A stretch of DNA of 64,000 nt from Hymenolepis diminuta (GCA_900708905.1 CAADRB010000041.1:1002209-1066208), one strand, 5' to 3'; counted from the first letter of the stretch, positions 12,581-26,075 are shown. Notes: generated from the letters alone by a model not told the origin. Program-made: numbers and translations.

Positions 12581-13280
12581 TTGCAGTAGGTCACCGCGAG
12601 CAACCGGAAACTGAAGTTATGAGAGTGCACGACAAAGTTTGAATGAGGGGGTGTAGCAAGGAAAGCTTACCTAAAAGTGAGTCATGAAACAGCGTCAACA
12701 TCATACAATCACAAGTGAAACATGGGCAAATTTCGACCCCATAAAAAGTTGGTCTACCAAGCAAGTGTATGCCGCCGGATTCCTTTTTGTATTTTGCACC
12801 ATATGCAAAAACACATGCGGGTGAATTCAAAGGTTGGAAGGCCAGGTGAGCGTTTTTTCGGCCCCAATAGAACGGAAATACTCAACGGAACCGACTTTTC
12901 CTTGGATAGACAATAGATGGGAGAGATGAGGTTCAGCTTTTGATTTCCTGGACGAGTAGCCTACGACTCTATAGAGACACCCAATCAAATTCTCCCTTGA
13001 GGTCCCATATTTTGATATGAGACAGGCTGAGGTGTCCAATGAACCCGAATGTCCATAGTGTTTTTATGAGTTGCCCCAAATGGAAGACGGAATCGCCAGT
13101 TTCTTCTTGGCTCAATGTGACGCTTACCAATTTGTCTTATTTTTGGTGTTTTGCAGAGGAGAGGGTGTCCTTTTAATGGGGTCACAATCTGTTTTAATTC
13201 ACGCACTGTTAGACTAAAAACGTACATGCGGATCTACAAAAGTCTTTCAGACAGAAGAAGGCTCCCAGTCACCTGTGACT
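12581..13280. other. composition island with open frames on both strands
   Basis: G and C are clearly elevated over about 700 bases. An AP-1-like TGAGTCA lies at 12678-12684. Minus-strand frames of 79, 70 and 80 codons overlap in series (12591-13227), and a plus frame begins at 12722. None shows a recognised domain. The island is one of the two longest in the window and is a candidate promoter or exon cluster. Confidence 0.3.
12722..12845 (+). CDS. candidate first coding exon with consensus donor
   Basis: AACATGGGC opens a frame of 41 codons starting MGKFRPHKKLVYQASVCRR and containing FCILHHMQKHMRVNSK. It ends at CCAG|GTGAGC, a near-perfect donor. An AP-1-like TGAGTCA lies about 40 bases upstream of the ATG. 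The peptide is strongly basic and has Cys and His residues, but the spacing does not form a standard C2H2 finger. Unspliced, the frame runs to a stop at 12916. Minus-strand frames cover the same DNA, and no second exon was located. Confidence 0.2.
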
Positions 13281-16200
13281 ATAATATCAACCTTTGAATG
13301 GAGTTTCCATTACATTGTTATTACATAGTTGCTGAAAAAACATGAAGGAGAATTAGGCATTTATTTTTCAAAATTATATCAGAGGGATTCGAATAAGGTT
13401 AACTGAGCAGTATTTATTCGTTCTCAAGCTGTGAACATTATCAACTTCAGGATAAACGAATTACCCTAATAGAGTTACTTTAAAGGAAGCAATTCCTTCT
13501 TTACCGAATGAATGTTAAACAGCGGAGATATGCGTTTACCTCTGATATTCCATGTAAATTCATGCGGGCATTTATCCTCAAAAGAAATAAAAAAGGAAAA
13601 AGAGAAGGTATTCATGTACCATAGAGTCACTTTTTCGTTTGACAAGCTCTTTTCTCGTTCTCTTTTGCTGGGCTTGTCTTGGCACTTTTTGTGAACCTTT
13701 CCTTTTCCCATTGCTGCATTATGACAGTTATCTTTCTAACTCACACGAAAGGCCTATTAAGTTAGGGAAAATAATTTTACGTAATGGAGAAAATGGAGAA
13801 TGGACTGAGATGATTTCTAGGGCGGGACTAAGAGAGCTACACCCAACAAACTCCTTCGCTACACATTAGGCTCTATAAAATTTAAAATCTTGATGGGAAA
13901 AGAGAAGGCGTGGGAGTAGGAGGAAGAGGGGAGGGAGATGTTCTGGCCCTAGACATTACAACTTGTCTTTGCATGATGACCAAGTGTTTACCTTATCCCG
14001 ATTTGAGAGCAAAACACTTTTAAACCGCCAACACATCGCACATTGGAGGTATGATGACGCTGAACTTCACCCGAATGAATTAATGAACTAGGGACCTCAC
14101 TCTCCGATTTCACACCCTCGGTATATATCGATTTACCACCTTTGCGATTAAAAATGATTCTAAAGTTCAATCTATCATGATCGCAGAAAGTACATTTTCC
14201 TGCATGAGGTTGATTACCAGCCTACTGAATTCTTCCGAAAGTGAAGATTTATGCATAGATTAATTAGATTCCACAATTTCTCACAGATGCAGTTATTCGC
14301 ATAGTAAATTTTATATGCATTGCAGTAATTCGATAGCTTATAACAGTAATTACCTTAGAGAAAATTTACAGCCAAAATACATTCCGTGAGAGCTTTATTG
14401 CACTCTGAAAGAAATTAACCTCTAAAATAGACATTCTGATTTAATTTTAGTAAAATTAAACACTTGTTCAAACAAACTCAGTATATTGACTTAATATTTG
14501 TTACTTTTTAGTTCCGAGAACAATAACAGCAACATTCTTACCTTTGAAATAATAAGTTGCTTAATTATGGGGAATATATAAATACATTTATTTATTATTC
14601 TTTGGGTGAGGTATTTAAATTTATATTGTAGGCTCCTGTATCTCAAATTTAACTTTGATTCCCAAGTTTTCCTTAAAATATTTACGAAAATTAGGCATCG
14701 AATATTGTTTGCCAGTCCATTAAGTCCAATAAATATGATGGGAATGAATGTGAATAATAACGGTTTAAATCCTTTTCTTCCAAGAAAAGGCATACATTAA
14801 TGAATTACATCCTTTCAGTTTACAAAAAACAAGAACATATACTCAAAAATTAGACCATCTTATTCTTATATACATAAGAATTCAAATGTAATGAATTGGT
14901 TTTTCAAGGAAATCCAAAAATAAAACCCTCACGTCCAGCATAGATATTGTGTAGAAAAGGAACGACATCGTGTATAAACGTGTTCAACCACAACATAGCA
15001 ACCCGATATTTCGTTGAAAATGAAAATTACACGCTCTACTGTATTAAACACGAATTAAAATTGTGTTTACAATAATGTCTGAGTGGCAAATTACTCTTGC
15101 CACCGCAGTGTTTTACAGCGATCAATGATTCATCAATCAGAATCTGGTTAAACCGCCTAATTCAACTTCAGATTGAGATTTGAACAAGAATTGAACTCAG
15201 TTAGCGGAAGTAATAAATTTATGACCAAGTTACTTTGCCATGAAGGGGAAGTAGTTGTAGATGTATTTGATAGAAATCACAGTTGTAAAAACGGAAGCCA
15301 CAAACAGCAATTATTCAGACCCAAATCAACTAAATATTTTGGTCAAACGTATAGTCGTTGGTATGAATGGTTTCCAACTTGTTTTAAAGGTAGCTGGCAT
15401 AACATCTATCAGTGATAGATTGGCCCAAATTTTTCTATTGGTGGGTAAGCTAAAAGCATTAAAATTGTAATTCATATTACGATTAATGATATTTTAGTGA
15501 AGCACTTATTCTTTTCCTCCAACATTTGGTTTTCTCTAGCTATCCTATCGAGAGCGGCCAACAGAATTCAGCTTACTTTACTTCTTGCCTGTTTCCTCAA
15601 CTTTTTATAGAGGTGACTAAATCTTCACTTAGCGTTAAAACAAGATCTAAGCATCGACTACTCATTTACGCTTAGTTTTGTGGAAAAAACTTCCACAATT
15701 TTCCCTCAAAAACTGAAGAAATGGGTTTGGTTGCTCGTGCTTTTTATACTCTCCCTCTATCTCTCTCTCCTAGAAAGAAGGAAAGACGAGCAAACTTAGG
15801 AAAATACTTCGAAGTTTCTTACTTACGAAGCCAAATTACTTTAAAAGAAGTAGAAGGAAGAAAATCAAGAAAAAAATATATGAAGAGAGAGAATGTTTGG
15901 ACAGCATCATTTTGCCTTAATGGGTTTTTGCTCAAAATGTTTTGGGGACTAATTTGTTATACGAAAAGGAGGAAATATCAACTAATGGTTTATGAAATTA
16001 CTAGTCGAATAAATACCCATTATTTAAAATTAACTTTCTTGATAAACTCGCACTTCACGTAATTACACAATCAATTTTTAACAAATGAATTTGAGAGGAT
16101 GTTCCGATTAGCATTGAAAAAACGGACTGGACGATGACGTTTAGAATTTTAATATAATGTGTAACTTAATTTATTGTACTTGATATATTTGCTAATAAGC

Positions 16201-16729
16201 GTTCTAAAATTTAACTGTGAAATGCATAATGGATAAACCCGAAATTTGGCATAAATATCTTCAAATATAAGTTTCCGTAGAAAAATTTAATGCAAGTTTT
16301 AAATATCAAATTCTTTGAATGCTTTTTAATTTATCTCAATAACGTAATGAACCTTTAAACTATAATAAAACGCTAAAGAAATTTATTTGCAGGCCATAGT
16401 TTATATCAATCTTTAAAGCGGGAAATTAATTAGCCATTAAGAAATATGGTGGATTTCTAGCACTCTAGAACTCTAGATTCCGAAAGGTTTTCACAATCAG
16501 CTCCTCGACTTATTAACGGACTATCTTTGAGCAATTAAAACATTCCAACAAATGAGCTATTTGTTGACCTTCCAAATGGTAAAGATACGTGTGTCCTCAG
16601 TGGTTTTCCAAAGTCTTCAAAGACAATGATGACAAATACAATAACATTTCTACAGATTAAGTGCTATGGGAGATTTTTTGAATTAAACTCCCCTTCATAG
16701 AGCGAAATTAGAGACTATATTATGTAGTT
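13281..16729. other. AT-rich stretch with a purine tract and two chance-length ORFs
   Basis: A purine-only tract with G runs lies at 13912-13940. A minus frame of 100 codons (14491-14793) and a plus ATG frame of 113 codons (15721-16062, starting MGLVARAFYTLPLSLSPRK) are the longest here. Both are Lys, Leu, Ile and Phe rich, as expected from the base composition, and show no domain. They are not called as genes. Confidence 0.5.
13912..13940 (+). other. polypurine tract with G runs
   Basis: Twenty-nine bases are purine except one T near each end, with runs GGG, GGGG and GGG separated by A-rich linkers. Such tracts can form triplexes or weak quadruplexes and often mark nucleosome-poor DNA. No function is implied by the sequence alone. 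Confidence 0.5.
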
Positions 16730-16970
16730 TATCCCCTAAAGAAGGTGGGGCAAAGACAAGATTTTGTGGTCATTAAGAGAAGAGGTGAGTCTAAGACACG
16801 TCAGCAAGGACACTCATGCTGGTAGTTATTTAGACGCTCTCTCTCGCGGGAAGAGTAAAATGTTGGTAGGTCATGGCGTACCATTTTGCTACCTTTCCCT
16901 TTACTCTCCCTACACGACCTGAGAATTACCTAAATTTTCTACATACATGCATACTGCCAAATGAGTCATA
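16730..16970. other. composition island with AP-1-like site and short inverted repeat
   Basis: A less AT-rich segment carries TCTCTCTCGCGGGAAGAG, a four-base-loop inverted repeat ATGGCGTACCAT, and an AP-1-like TGAGTCA at 16962-16968. All reading frames are closed. It is a possible cis-regulatory element by composition and motif content only. Confidence 0.25.
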
Positions 16971-18845
16971 ATTTCTTATACTCCCGAAGGCAGCGTCTCA
17001 AGCTGTAATTTATAGGAAACATAATCGGGATTGAAATTTAAACTTCGATTAAATTTCCCAGTTTTATTCCTCTCTGCTGCCTTAAAAGGGTCAATAGCTT
17101 TAAGCCGAAGTCAAAACATATTTGAAACATTATGAGTAACCGAGCTAATATGAGGATATAATTGCCCTAGTTCAAAATGAAGAAATAAAAGATCGTCGTG
17201 AACGAATTGCTAAAGCTGACACTGGAAAAACAGTAGAAACAAGTGAATACTCTCAGGAAAACTAGTTATTTGTTCGGTATGGATGGTAAAAAAGAAATTT
17301 CTTTCGTCGGTAATTTTGAATTTTGACAAGTTCACAAGGGAACAAAATGGAAAATGAGAAAAAAAGAAGGTGGGAAAATATGATACTCTTGCTTTAAGTT
17401 ACTCTAAGTCTTTTGCCCAATTTCAAAAACACTGGTAATTTCCATGAGGAACGCTCTTGACCAATTAGAAAATTTCCACCGAAGAATAAACCAGAATTTA
17501 AATCTGGAACTCTCTTACATTTATGTTAGTAACAATTCTCGCTGTTTACTAAGCACCACAGAGAGGAGAACCGATTTTTGAACCATTAGACTACCCCATG
17601 AAAATGATCTTTCATGCAAAACAAACGATTTAGAATTCCCTGAAAGGCAAAATATGGGTCGTTCGAAGTAAAATATAAAATCAGAATTTTTAGAATCCTA
17701 TTTACGATTAATCATCCCCTTAGGTCAGCCGCTTTAAAGGAATTTTACGATCGTCAGTTGTGATTGCTTTTAAGAGTGATTATGCAAGTGCCAATTACGA
17801 TTCCTGTCCGCTGCATAAAAATAACGAGATAGGTCATGACATTAAACCCCTCCAAAAATTTATCCCCCAATTAGCCAATAAAATATGTCAACGGGAAGAG
17901 AATGTGAGAAATATTCAAAATTGCAACTTACGGAGCCGATCTAATATTCCGCAGTCTCGGACGGACCCATGAATCAAAGAATTGGTGACGAATGGAGGAA
18001 TCAGTTGTGGTTCCCTGAGTAAATTTACTTAGTAGTACTCAGTTTAAGAAAACTAGAACATGTGTTTTTGTTGGCCAATCAGATTTCTGGACAGTCGTAC
18101 GCGCATCCAATCCAAAGTGAGACTGAGTGCGTCGGTAGTTGTCAGCATCTCCTATTTCCCAACCTGAGTACTGTTCGGCGACCATTCATCCAATCGGGTA
18201 GACACTGACATTAGGGAATGATTAACAGAATGCTGACAAGAAAACTCTCCCTCTTCGTGAATTTGTCTTTTTGTCAAAAGAATAACATCAGTATCATATG
18301 TTAAGTGGTTTGGAGGAAGTCTTGGGAGATTTTACCACATAATAAGATTTATTTCTTACAGCTCATGACAGCTAAACCCCCAGGAAAACAAATTTTATCT
18401 CCTCCTAATATCTTACCAGATTATTTGTTCCCCATTAAATGAATCAAGCAATAATTTTATTATTGTAAGCATGAATGAATGGTAATCGATCGTCAGTGTT
18501 TAGAAATAAGTAAATCCAAAATAATGTAATTGCCAAGCACTAATTTTATGATCAAATAAAACATAATTTGTTATGGCGCAATCAATAGCCAAAATAAAAT
18601 GGTATTAGGTATCCAAAATTTATTAATAAAAGTTTGGAAATACCAATAAATAAGTGGAAATGAAATTTTGTCATTAGAAGTTGCTTCACAAATAGTTAAA
18701 TTATAAAGCGATATATTTTATTTACCAATTTAATTAAATAGATTTGAATCTTCAATCCTTTTGTCACTGTAAATTGGGTTATTTTTTTATTTCTCCCTCT
18801 CAGTAGCCCAAAAAGTGCAGTTACTCGTGGGTTTCAATGGAAGCA
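16971..18845. other. AT-rich stretch without a recognisable gene
   Basis: A 70-codon plus frame at 17760-17972 looks hydrophilic, but dozens of frames that long are expected by chance in this window. A slightly GC-richer patch lies at about 18060-18240. No repeat or motif was recognised in it. Confidence 0.5.
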
Positions 18846-19055
18846 ACCAAAAAAGGTGTTGAGAGTGACGTCAGGGTATCAAAGATTCTTCATTCGATTT
18901 TTGGACTCGGATTGTACAATATTTACTAAATGGCAGTTCATGTTACAAAACTCTAACTCCACGATTCATCCACGGAATTGCATCAAATGCTTGTCTAAGA
19001 TGCGTAATTCTTATATAAAGGTTAATTTTACCTCTACTTCATTCTTCTGCCAATG
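18846..19055 (+). repeat. R1 interspersed repeat, copy 1 (partial)
   Basis: This copy shares an ordered series of blocks with three others in the window: GGTATCAAAGATTC, TTTTTGGACT, TACAATATTTACTAAATGG, then a diverged AACTCCACGATTCATCC and GGTTAATTTTA. The upstream TTATTATTACC head seen in the other copies is not clear here. Substitutions are spread throughout, so the copy is old. A 75-codon ORF covers it, but other copies carry stops in the matching frame, so coding is doubtful. Confidence 0.75.
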
Positions 19056-20100
19056 GTTGATATTTAGGAGTTTACAGTCTTAATTTAGCAGAAATGAAAT
19101 AGGTAAAATGAATTTTGAATCAAGTAGATTTTTTGCCTATTTCAGTTAAGAAAAAATGATAATAACCAAAATATTTTAGAATATCCACGTTTTTAATATC
19201 TTTAGAATGATCATATTGCCAAGAATCACATTTATTAGCATTTTATGTTAAAATTTAGACGAAGAAACATTCGTTTTACTAAATTTCCAAATTTAGTCTC
19301 CCTCTTAAAACCATTTGCGATATTTGTTTACATTGGTGCAGAGACGAAATAATACAGTTTACTGGAGTTCGTGACTGCAAGCAAATCTTCCCAACTATAT
19401 AATTAATAATCAGTTCTCAGAATGAAACCTGGACGCGTCAATTCCTTGCGTATCTGAGCACTAGCTGTGATTGCAAAAGACGACCAAAAGAGAACCATCT
19501 GTATCGACGCTAGGTATCATCGAGTCTTTGCAATTGAGTATGAAGTGAGAAAGCATTGGCGGATCGAGTAAAATATCCACAGGCCTAGACCGCTTATCAT
19601 TTTGACGTCTGTTATAAGACAGTTATAAAAAAACATTAGCCCCGAAATTTTGTCTTTCGATTTTTCAATAAGTTGACAGTAAGAAATAGATGAAAGCAAA
19701 GGGATCACTGAAACTATAGACATTCTGACGATTTCAGAGTTCATATATTGTAAGACAAATGATTCTTCTCTTTCTTTCTTCCCAAGTTGCTAACCCGAAC
19801 TGCTTCCGTTATCCTTTGAGTCAAGGCACTTCAGTGCGCGTAATTAAGTACTAACGGATACAGAAAATCGGTTTCAGAGCTTAAATATCTGTGAATCGAC
19901 CCGGAATCAAAATTGAATGTACGAATATCAGACAGTTATGAGAATAGGTTGACCATAGATATTACTAAGAAATTGATTATCTTCATCTGACTTTCAATGT
20001 AAATATTTCATTTTACTAAACGAATCGCAATAACCAGTTTAATTACATCTATGTAATGATCTCAATCCGAAAAAGCTGCTATTACTACTCACTAATACAA
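19056..20100. other. AT-rich stretch without a recognisable gene
   Basis: Frame-by-frame reading upstream of the coding remnant at 20.1 kb gives some protein-like words in the same frame. Stop codons, however, occur at about the random rate, so an extension of the remnant into this stretch is not supported. Confidence 0.45.
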
Positions 20101-20101
20101 C

Positions 20102-20704
20102 GAGAAGTCGATTAATGACAAATTGAATGAATTTACAGATACTTTCCAATTCTATACGTATCAAAAGATGGTCTACTTTTCCCAGGAAAGAGAACAAAAG
20201 TTTAAAAAATATACCAAGATAAAGTCTACTTATCGCACTTAACCAGATAATCTGACCAATGTCCGCAATTCAATTTGTCTCTAAATAAATTTTGAAACGA
20301 AAATTTAAACTTATATTTATAGGGTTGAACCAAGTAAATGAACTCGAAGGCAAAAAGTATTTGATTTCGGTTCACATGCAAATGCAAGCTTTGAAATTCA
20401 GGCGGTATTCATGTTTTGTTTCAAAGAAAGATGAAAGAGAACTTACTGCGTACTCAACTTTCAAAGTTCAGTACTCAAACTAATTAATCTCTGAAGATCT
20501 CAAATCACAAATCAAGGTGCATTAAAGTTAGTTGATTATTATTTTGTTCAAATGGATCTATTTTTTGCAGCTCAGCAATCACTCGAATATGGGGGCATGA
20601 TGGAATTCTTTGAAGCAATACTAGCTTTACTAAATGAATTAGATGAAATTGGTCAAAATTATCCACAACTTAAAGAGATGATGGACATTTTACTAAAAAG
20701 ATAA
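20102..20704 (+). pseudogene. unidentified protein-coding remnant or 3' gene end
   Basis: Three plus-strand segments with protein-like composition follow one another. Segment 1 (20102-20205) includes NDKLNEFTDTFQFYTYQKM. Segment 2 is in another frame (about 20322-20480) and includes NELEGKKYLISVHMQMQAL and CFVSKKDERELTAY. Segment 3 (20495-20704) returns to the first frame and includes GALKLVDYYFVQMDLFFAAQ, GGMMEFFEAILALLNELDE and PQLKEMMDILLKR before a TAA. Segment 3 has G enriched at first codon positions and few G at second positions, a coding signature. TTTTATAG-like and TTTTTTGCAG acceptor-like sites precede parts of segments 2 and 3, so a spliced live gene is possible. A frame-shifted pseudogene explains the lack of an intron between segments 2 and 3 more simply. 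No family was recognised. Confidence 0.35.
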
Positions 20705-20949
20705 AAGAGGATATAGGTATAATGCAGTTGGGTTGAAGAGAAGAAAGATGCTATCGTAAACTTAGTCCACGTGCTTTGGAATTTGCCTTTGAACCTTGGC
20801 TGTTGCTTAATTCAAATTAGGGAGTTCCTTATTCCTTTTGGCTATCCATCAAAGTAGATTCCTGTTTTTTCGAGAAAGTTTTTTAGTTGTGTCTATCTGG
20901 AATTTATTCTATCAAGGACTAAAAACTACATTTTCAAGAGTTAGAATGA

Positions 20950-20955
20950 AATAAA
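20950..20955 (+). terminator. polyadenylation signal candidate
   Basis: AATAAA lies about 245 bases after the TAA of the coding remnant ending at 20704, a normal distance for a short 3' UTR. AATAAA is frequent by chance in AT-rich DNA, so the link is only positional. Confidence 0.2.
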
Positions 20956-23900
20956 GAGGTTTTATGATACCCTTTAATTTTCCTTATTAATGAATGTGGG
21001 CACTTCAAAGTTTATTTAAATTATAAACGACCAATTATTCGGATATTTTTATTATAAAATGCCGATTTTGGCCTAAGAAATAATCCGGCAGTAATGCTTG
21101 GAAGCATAAGCAATAAAGCCGATTGAACTATTATGATAAATCGTCAGGGGTTAGAGTCAATCTTTATAAAACTTGGTTCTCTATTAACGTTTGACCATCG
21201 TTAACAATTCTAACAAAACGCGATCTTTCTTCTGGTCTATTAAATAAAATATTTTTAAAATGTTGACTTATCTGACTATCCTAACCTTTGCTATTTTTAT
21301 CATGCAGGTCCTCATGAAGTTAAAATGCAATAGTATTTTGTCATTGCAGGGAGGAGTATTAGCAAACTTGAAATGAAGATAGTAACCTTCCCCCAACTGA
21401 ATTAGAGCTCGCAGAGACAACTTGGCCAAAAGCGACATAAAAGAGTTTTGGTAATGTCAGTGAGTATCAGGGCTAAGCAATTAATATTAATGTGAGGAGG
21501 TACATGACCGAAAATTATAAAATGTCTCCGTCTGGAGGCACAAAGTGTCTGGTTTACTGGTTGCCATGACAGCCAAATTATCGAATATAATGTAACGACT
21601 TTTTACCCAAACTCGAACATACCGATCTTGATACTGCAATCTGGCATAATATTAAATAATAATATAATATTTATTTTAAAATTGCTTAGTTTACAAATTT
21701 TTACTCTAAAAATTTTATCGAATTTTAATTTATTAAACATTTAAATATTAAATTTGCTATATTCAAGGTTATATTTAACGTAATTTTTTCCTCCCATACA
21801 AAAAACAAAATCATTCTGTTTTGCAAACATTATAATTTTCTACACTTACTGGTTAATCTTTAACTTGAGCAGAGAAATTCTTTTTTGAGGGGATGGAGTC
21901 TGATCTAAGGCTTTACGCTTTCCGTAAAATTTGAGACGGTAATTAAATATTGTAAATTATTTGCCGACAAATGTGCGAGTTAAATTTTAGCTCAAGTCTT
22001 TTAATGGCTATAAATCTCAAGTCCATTTAATTAGAGAGAAATCATGTTAAATTTCTAACAACATGACATGAATATATGCAGTCATATATGCTAACCACAG
22101 TTGTATGAAAACAGCAAAATTTAAAGATTTTGGTTTTGAAAGATTTTTTAGACACTTAATAGCGATTCACTTTCAGGAACTTACGGACCGGAGATATTTG
22201 AAGCTGATAAGTTAGCTTATGGTTCATATGGGCTAAATCACTCCCAAGTCCAATTAGGAAAGCCTTTTCCAACGCTCATTTCGAGCAGATGAATGGCGTC
22301 ACGAAATCCTTCTAGTGAAAAGACAAATTTTGCCCACGTTCTCATTAGCCATACTTAATCAACACAGTTAGCCCATCCGTCCACTAGTTGCGTCGAAACA
22401 TTGACTTCTGAATCAGCAGGCGTGCATATTAGTCATTGAATAGTACGCTCAAAATCCCTTTTCTCAATGAAAATAAGTGAGTGCTATTCAAAAATAAAAA
22501 TAAAGTAGAACATCTTGTGAGATAATAAAATGCTCTTGATGCATATAAATTGTTATTCACAAACTTGAGATTTTGAATAAAATAAATATTCTAAGTCTGT
22601 ATATCTGATAGGCTTAAATATCTGGAGGCCAAAGATTTTCATCCTCCAACTTTAACTTTTTTATGTAACTTCTTGCCAGAAATCCATAAAAAGTTTACAG
22701 AACATATACTGACATCAGCATCACCTTTTGCAAGAATATAACTGAGGGTTTATCTATAGGAAATAATAAATATCTATTGGAGATAATAATTTAAGATAAG
22801 AAAGTAGTTTATTAAATTTAACTATTTATTTAGATAAAACTTTGTACGAATTTCAATTAATCAAGAAATTTCGAATAAATACTACCTTCCTTTGTGCATT
22901 TTATATTTAAATATATTTGATCTTTCATTCGCAGTTGGATTTAGCATGAAGATAGGCATCAGACAGAGAGCTACATCCATGCAGATTTGATAATATTTAC
23001 AATTTTACCGCCAAAATTTGCTTCCTCATGGCTGTAAAAAGATACAAAGGGATCCGGATGGTATGACCAACCGTTCACTTAATTAAAGAGTCATGCATCT
23101 TGTGAACATGAACTCACTCAGAAATCCACGGATCAAGCAATGAAATTTAACCCATGGAACATTTAGATATTAAAAGATGAATTTTATTCCTAATGGAAAG
23201 ATAAATAACACAGTGCTTTTACACTCAGTGACTTGACTTCATTGTGCACATATACATATATATATATATATATATATATTCCGTGATTACAAATTCGTTT
23301 CATTTCCATGAATAATGATAACAGCACATCTAAACCGGCATCTTGATTTCATTGAATACATTTAGTTATTGCTTGTTATCTCAAAATATATTATTAAGAT
23401 GACATAATTTTTTGCATTTTGAATGAAATAACAAGATACTCAGTCATGAGGAGGAGGGCTTTAAAATAATTATCTCGTTTATGATATTTTAGCAAAATAT
23501 GCCTAATCTAATCCAATTAGGAATTTCACAATTAAAAATACATTAACTAAAAGAAAAAGCTAATAGATTCTTATTTTATTAGTACTGTTTAAAATCCATT
23601 GAAAATTTTCACTTTATTTGGGAAACTTTCGTGTATAGATCATTCTTTTCATTAATCTGTATCTCAGTACATCTATAAATTTCACTATAGCTCTGTTTCA
23701 TTCAAGTACACTATAAAACTTGGCACGTAGGCTGACACTTTCAAAACGTAAATTTTAAGGAAGTTTTAAAGATATTATCATATATATATCAGATCTGGAG
23801 ATCGCTCAACTGCTTCAGCTAAGCTTAAAGAGAGAAATCATTTCATCTTTCTTTTTAAACTTAAAAGCTGTGGAGATTTTGATGAATTAATTCCAGGTAA

Positions 23901-26075
23901 TATTTGTCTTTGTTCGTGATTTCGTATTTTAGCTTAGTCAAGTGCTTCAAACAACACCGGAAATTGTTCTCTCTTTTTCATATACACAGTTAAATAAATT
24001 TAAAATTTACCTAGTATTCATTCTTGGGCTTCAACATCTCATATGTCAAAAAACAAACAAATAAGCCGAAGTCAATAACAGTAGTCATAAATTATTTCAA
24101 TTTAAAACGCTAATATTTTGGTAATTCCTAATTTGGAAATGAAAACGGTGAATTTGCTTATTTGGTGGCCAATCCAGTTTTCTCCCTGAGTCTGGCTGAA
24201 ATAACTTGCACTTGGCATTCTTGAATGACTCGATCCAAGATCTTGTATAACGATGGTCGATACTGCCAAGAAATAAAGGCAATTGTGCAGAACGAAAGAC
24301 ATAATTTTCCGATAAGATGTCGGAGTAGACAAATTTGCATTACATGGCAACTGTTTCAGAAAGGAAATAAATGAAGAGACATTTTCTATAAAAACGATGT
24401 AACAAATTCTGAAAACGGTTGATGTCATATCTTTATAGATTACAAAATAAATAGTTTTTGATAGATGCATCTATAATAATTATAACGCTTTTACATTTAA
24501 TTTGCACAGAATTATTAGAGCTCGCGGGATGATGACAAAATTGCAATTTTTATTCGGGGGAAAGCATCCGAACACAGAAAAAGCAAATAAGTTCTATAAG
24601 AGGTGCAGAGAGAAGTGAAGGTGCTGAAAATGAGAATCACAACAAAACAGTCGGACTGAACACTCTTTACTTACAGGGTCAGCGTTCAATATTCAATATT
24701 TAAAATTCAGGATTTGTATCCTCAGTCTCCTGGGTGAGATCATTTCTGGATCTAGAAAACCAGTTGATTAATTATGGTGTTCGATCATGCCATTTTAATG
24801 CATTTTTTCCTAGGTGCAGGAGATTAGTTAGATACTACCAACTATCATAATTTTAACATATCAGTGCTTATTAGAGTTCGCCTAAGGTGAAAAAAATAAA
24901 ACAGCCTTTATTACATAAGGTGAAATGATAATTTAAATATTAATTTTTGTGTGTATTTTAAATGTAGTCCAATTTGACAAGACAACATTTTAAATTATGC
25001 GTTTCATAAACAAATAAATAAGCCAGCAGTTATTGGCCAAAACGACAGTCACTCAATGGCCACATTCAAATTTTGAAACCGAAATAACAACTAGAATTTT
25101 GTAACTTTTTTCTCTTGAATTTTATTTTTGACATTAGTCCTTATATGACTTCATTTAACTAATTTCTTTAAGCGTTCGTGAGTGACAAGAACAGTATTCT
25201 TTGGGAAAAATATAGATGAAGTCTATAAAAGAATAAAAATACGTTGTTTTATCGAATAAATCGTTTTTGACTAATTTTGAAATTATAAATAGAAGAGATG
25301 CAAATGCGAGAATCACAAAAGAATATAATTTCGAGTCTGTTAAGCGTACGTATAACAAATATACTTTTAAAAAAGTGAAACCTGAAAAAAAACATGTATT
25401 AAAAACTTATTTGTAAAAATGTGGTATTTAAGTGTCATAATAATACAAAAATCTCAATTCAACTTGAGAGAACACTGCTTTTTGAGTTTTACGAAGTTAA
25501 TCATCTAAGGGAAGCTGCTTAATATTATATACGATCTTTCTGTTTTCTCCTCTTTTGAAATTGAAGTGGTATGATCAGCCACCACAATTAAACAGCCGGT
25601 CAAAAAGCAGTAGATGTTTGAGATAAGAACTTGCGCAGAAGTCCAGGGGGCGAATCGTGCAATTTGAATTTTTGAATGTGAACTCCCCATCAGGTTAAAA
25701 TTGTGCAACCCAATTGGAAAAATCAAATATGACTCCTTCGGTCTGACTTTACAATCAGTATCCTTCCAATCTCTCATCTTTATTCTCTTTTGATCTTGCT
25801 ATTAACCAATTGTAAATTGAACGCATCTACACAGAGAAAAATAGCATTCCAATGTGGGTAAAAGGAGGGGAATCGAATAGAATTAAAGTCAGGACATCAA
25901 AATACTTTTACAAACCTTAATCTTTGGAATCGGAATGTACTCTATATACTTCTCGGGTATCGCTTTTTGGTCTCAGCCGGGATTTAGAATTTGTTCTGAA
26001 CTTACTGACCTCGTAGCAAACCGTAAGGACTGACAAAAACCGAGATCACAAATTTAGGAGTCATCAAATTGTGGG
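20956..26075. other. AT-rich stretch without a recognisable gene
   Basis: It contains a long TA microsatellite at about 23.25 kb and otherwise chance-length frames. A plus block near 23820-23895 is open between an acceptor-like TGCTTCAG and a donor CCAG|GTAATA (reading KLKERNHFIFLFKLKSCGDF). One open frame out of three is common at that length, so it is not called. Confidence 0.5.
23249..23279. repeat. (TA)n microsatellite
   Basis: About fifteen TA units interrupted once by CATA. It is the longest dinucleotide array in the window and likely length-polymorphic. Confidence 0.9.

Noticed and set aside
14491..14793. 100-codon minus-strand hydrophobic ORF
   Set aside because: Chance length, composition set by A/T-rich codons, no domain and a competing plus frame over the same DNA.
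15721..16062. 113-codon plus ATG ORF, basic N-terminal half
   Set aside because: No domain, Lys/Arg-rich because of purine-rich DNA, and within the chance length range.
19750..20100. Upstream extension of the 20.1-kb coding remnant in the same frame
   Set aside because: Some stretches look protein-like, but stop codons occur at about the random rate, so there is no objective support.
23820..23895. Plus-strand exon before CCAG|GTAATA
   Set aside because: One of three frames open over 25 codons is expected in roughly a third of random blocks; no partner exon was found.
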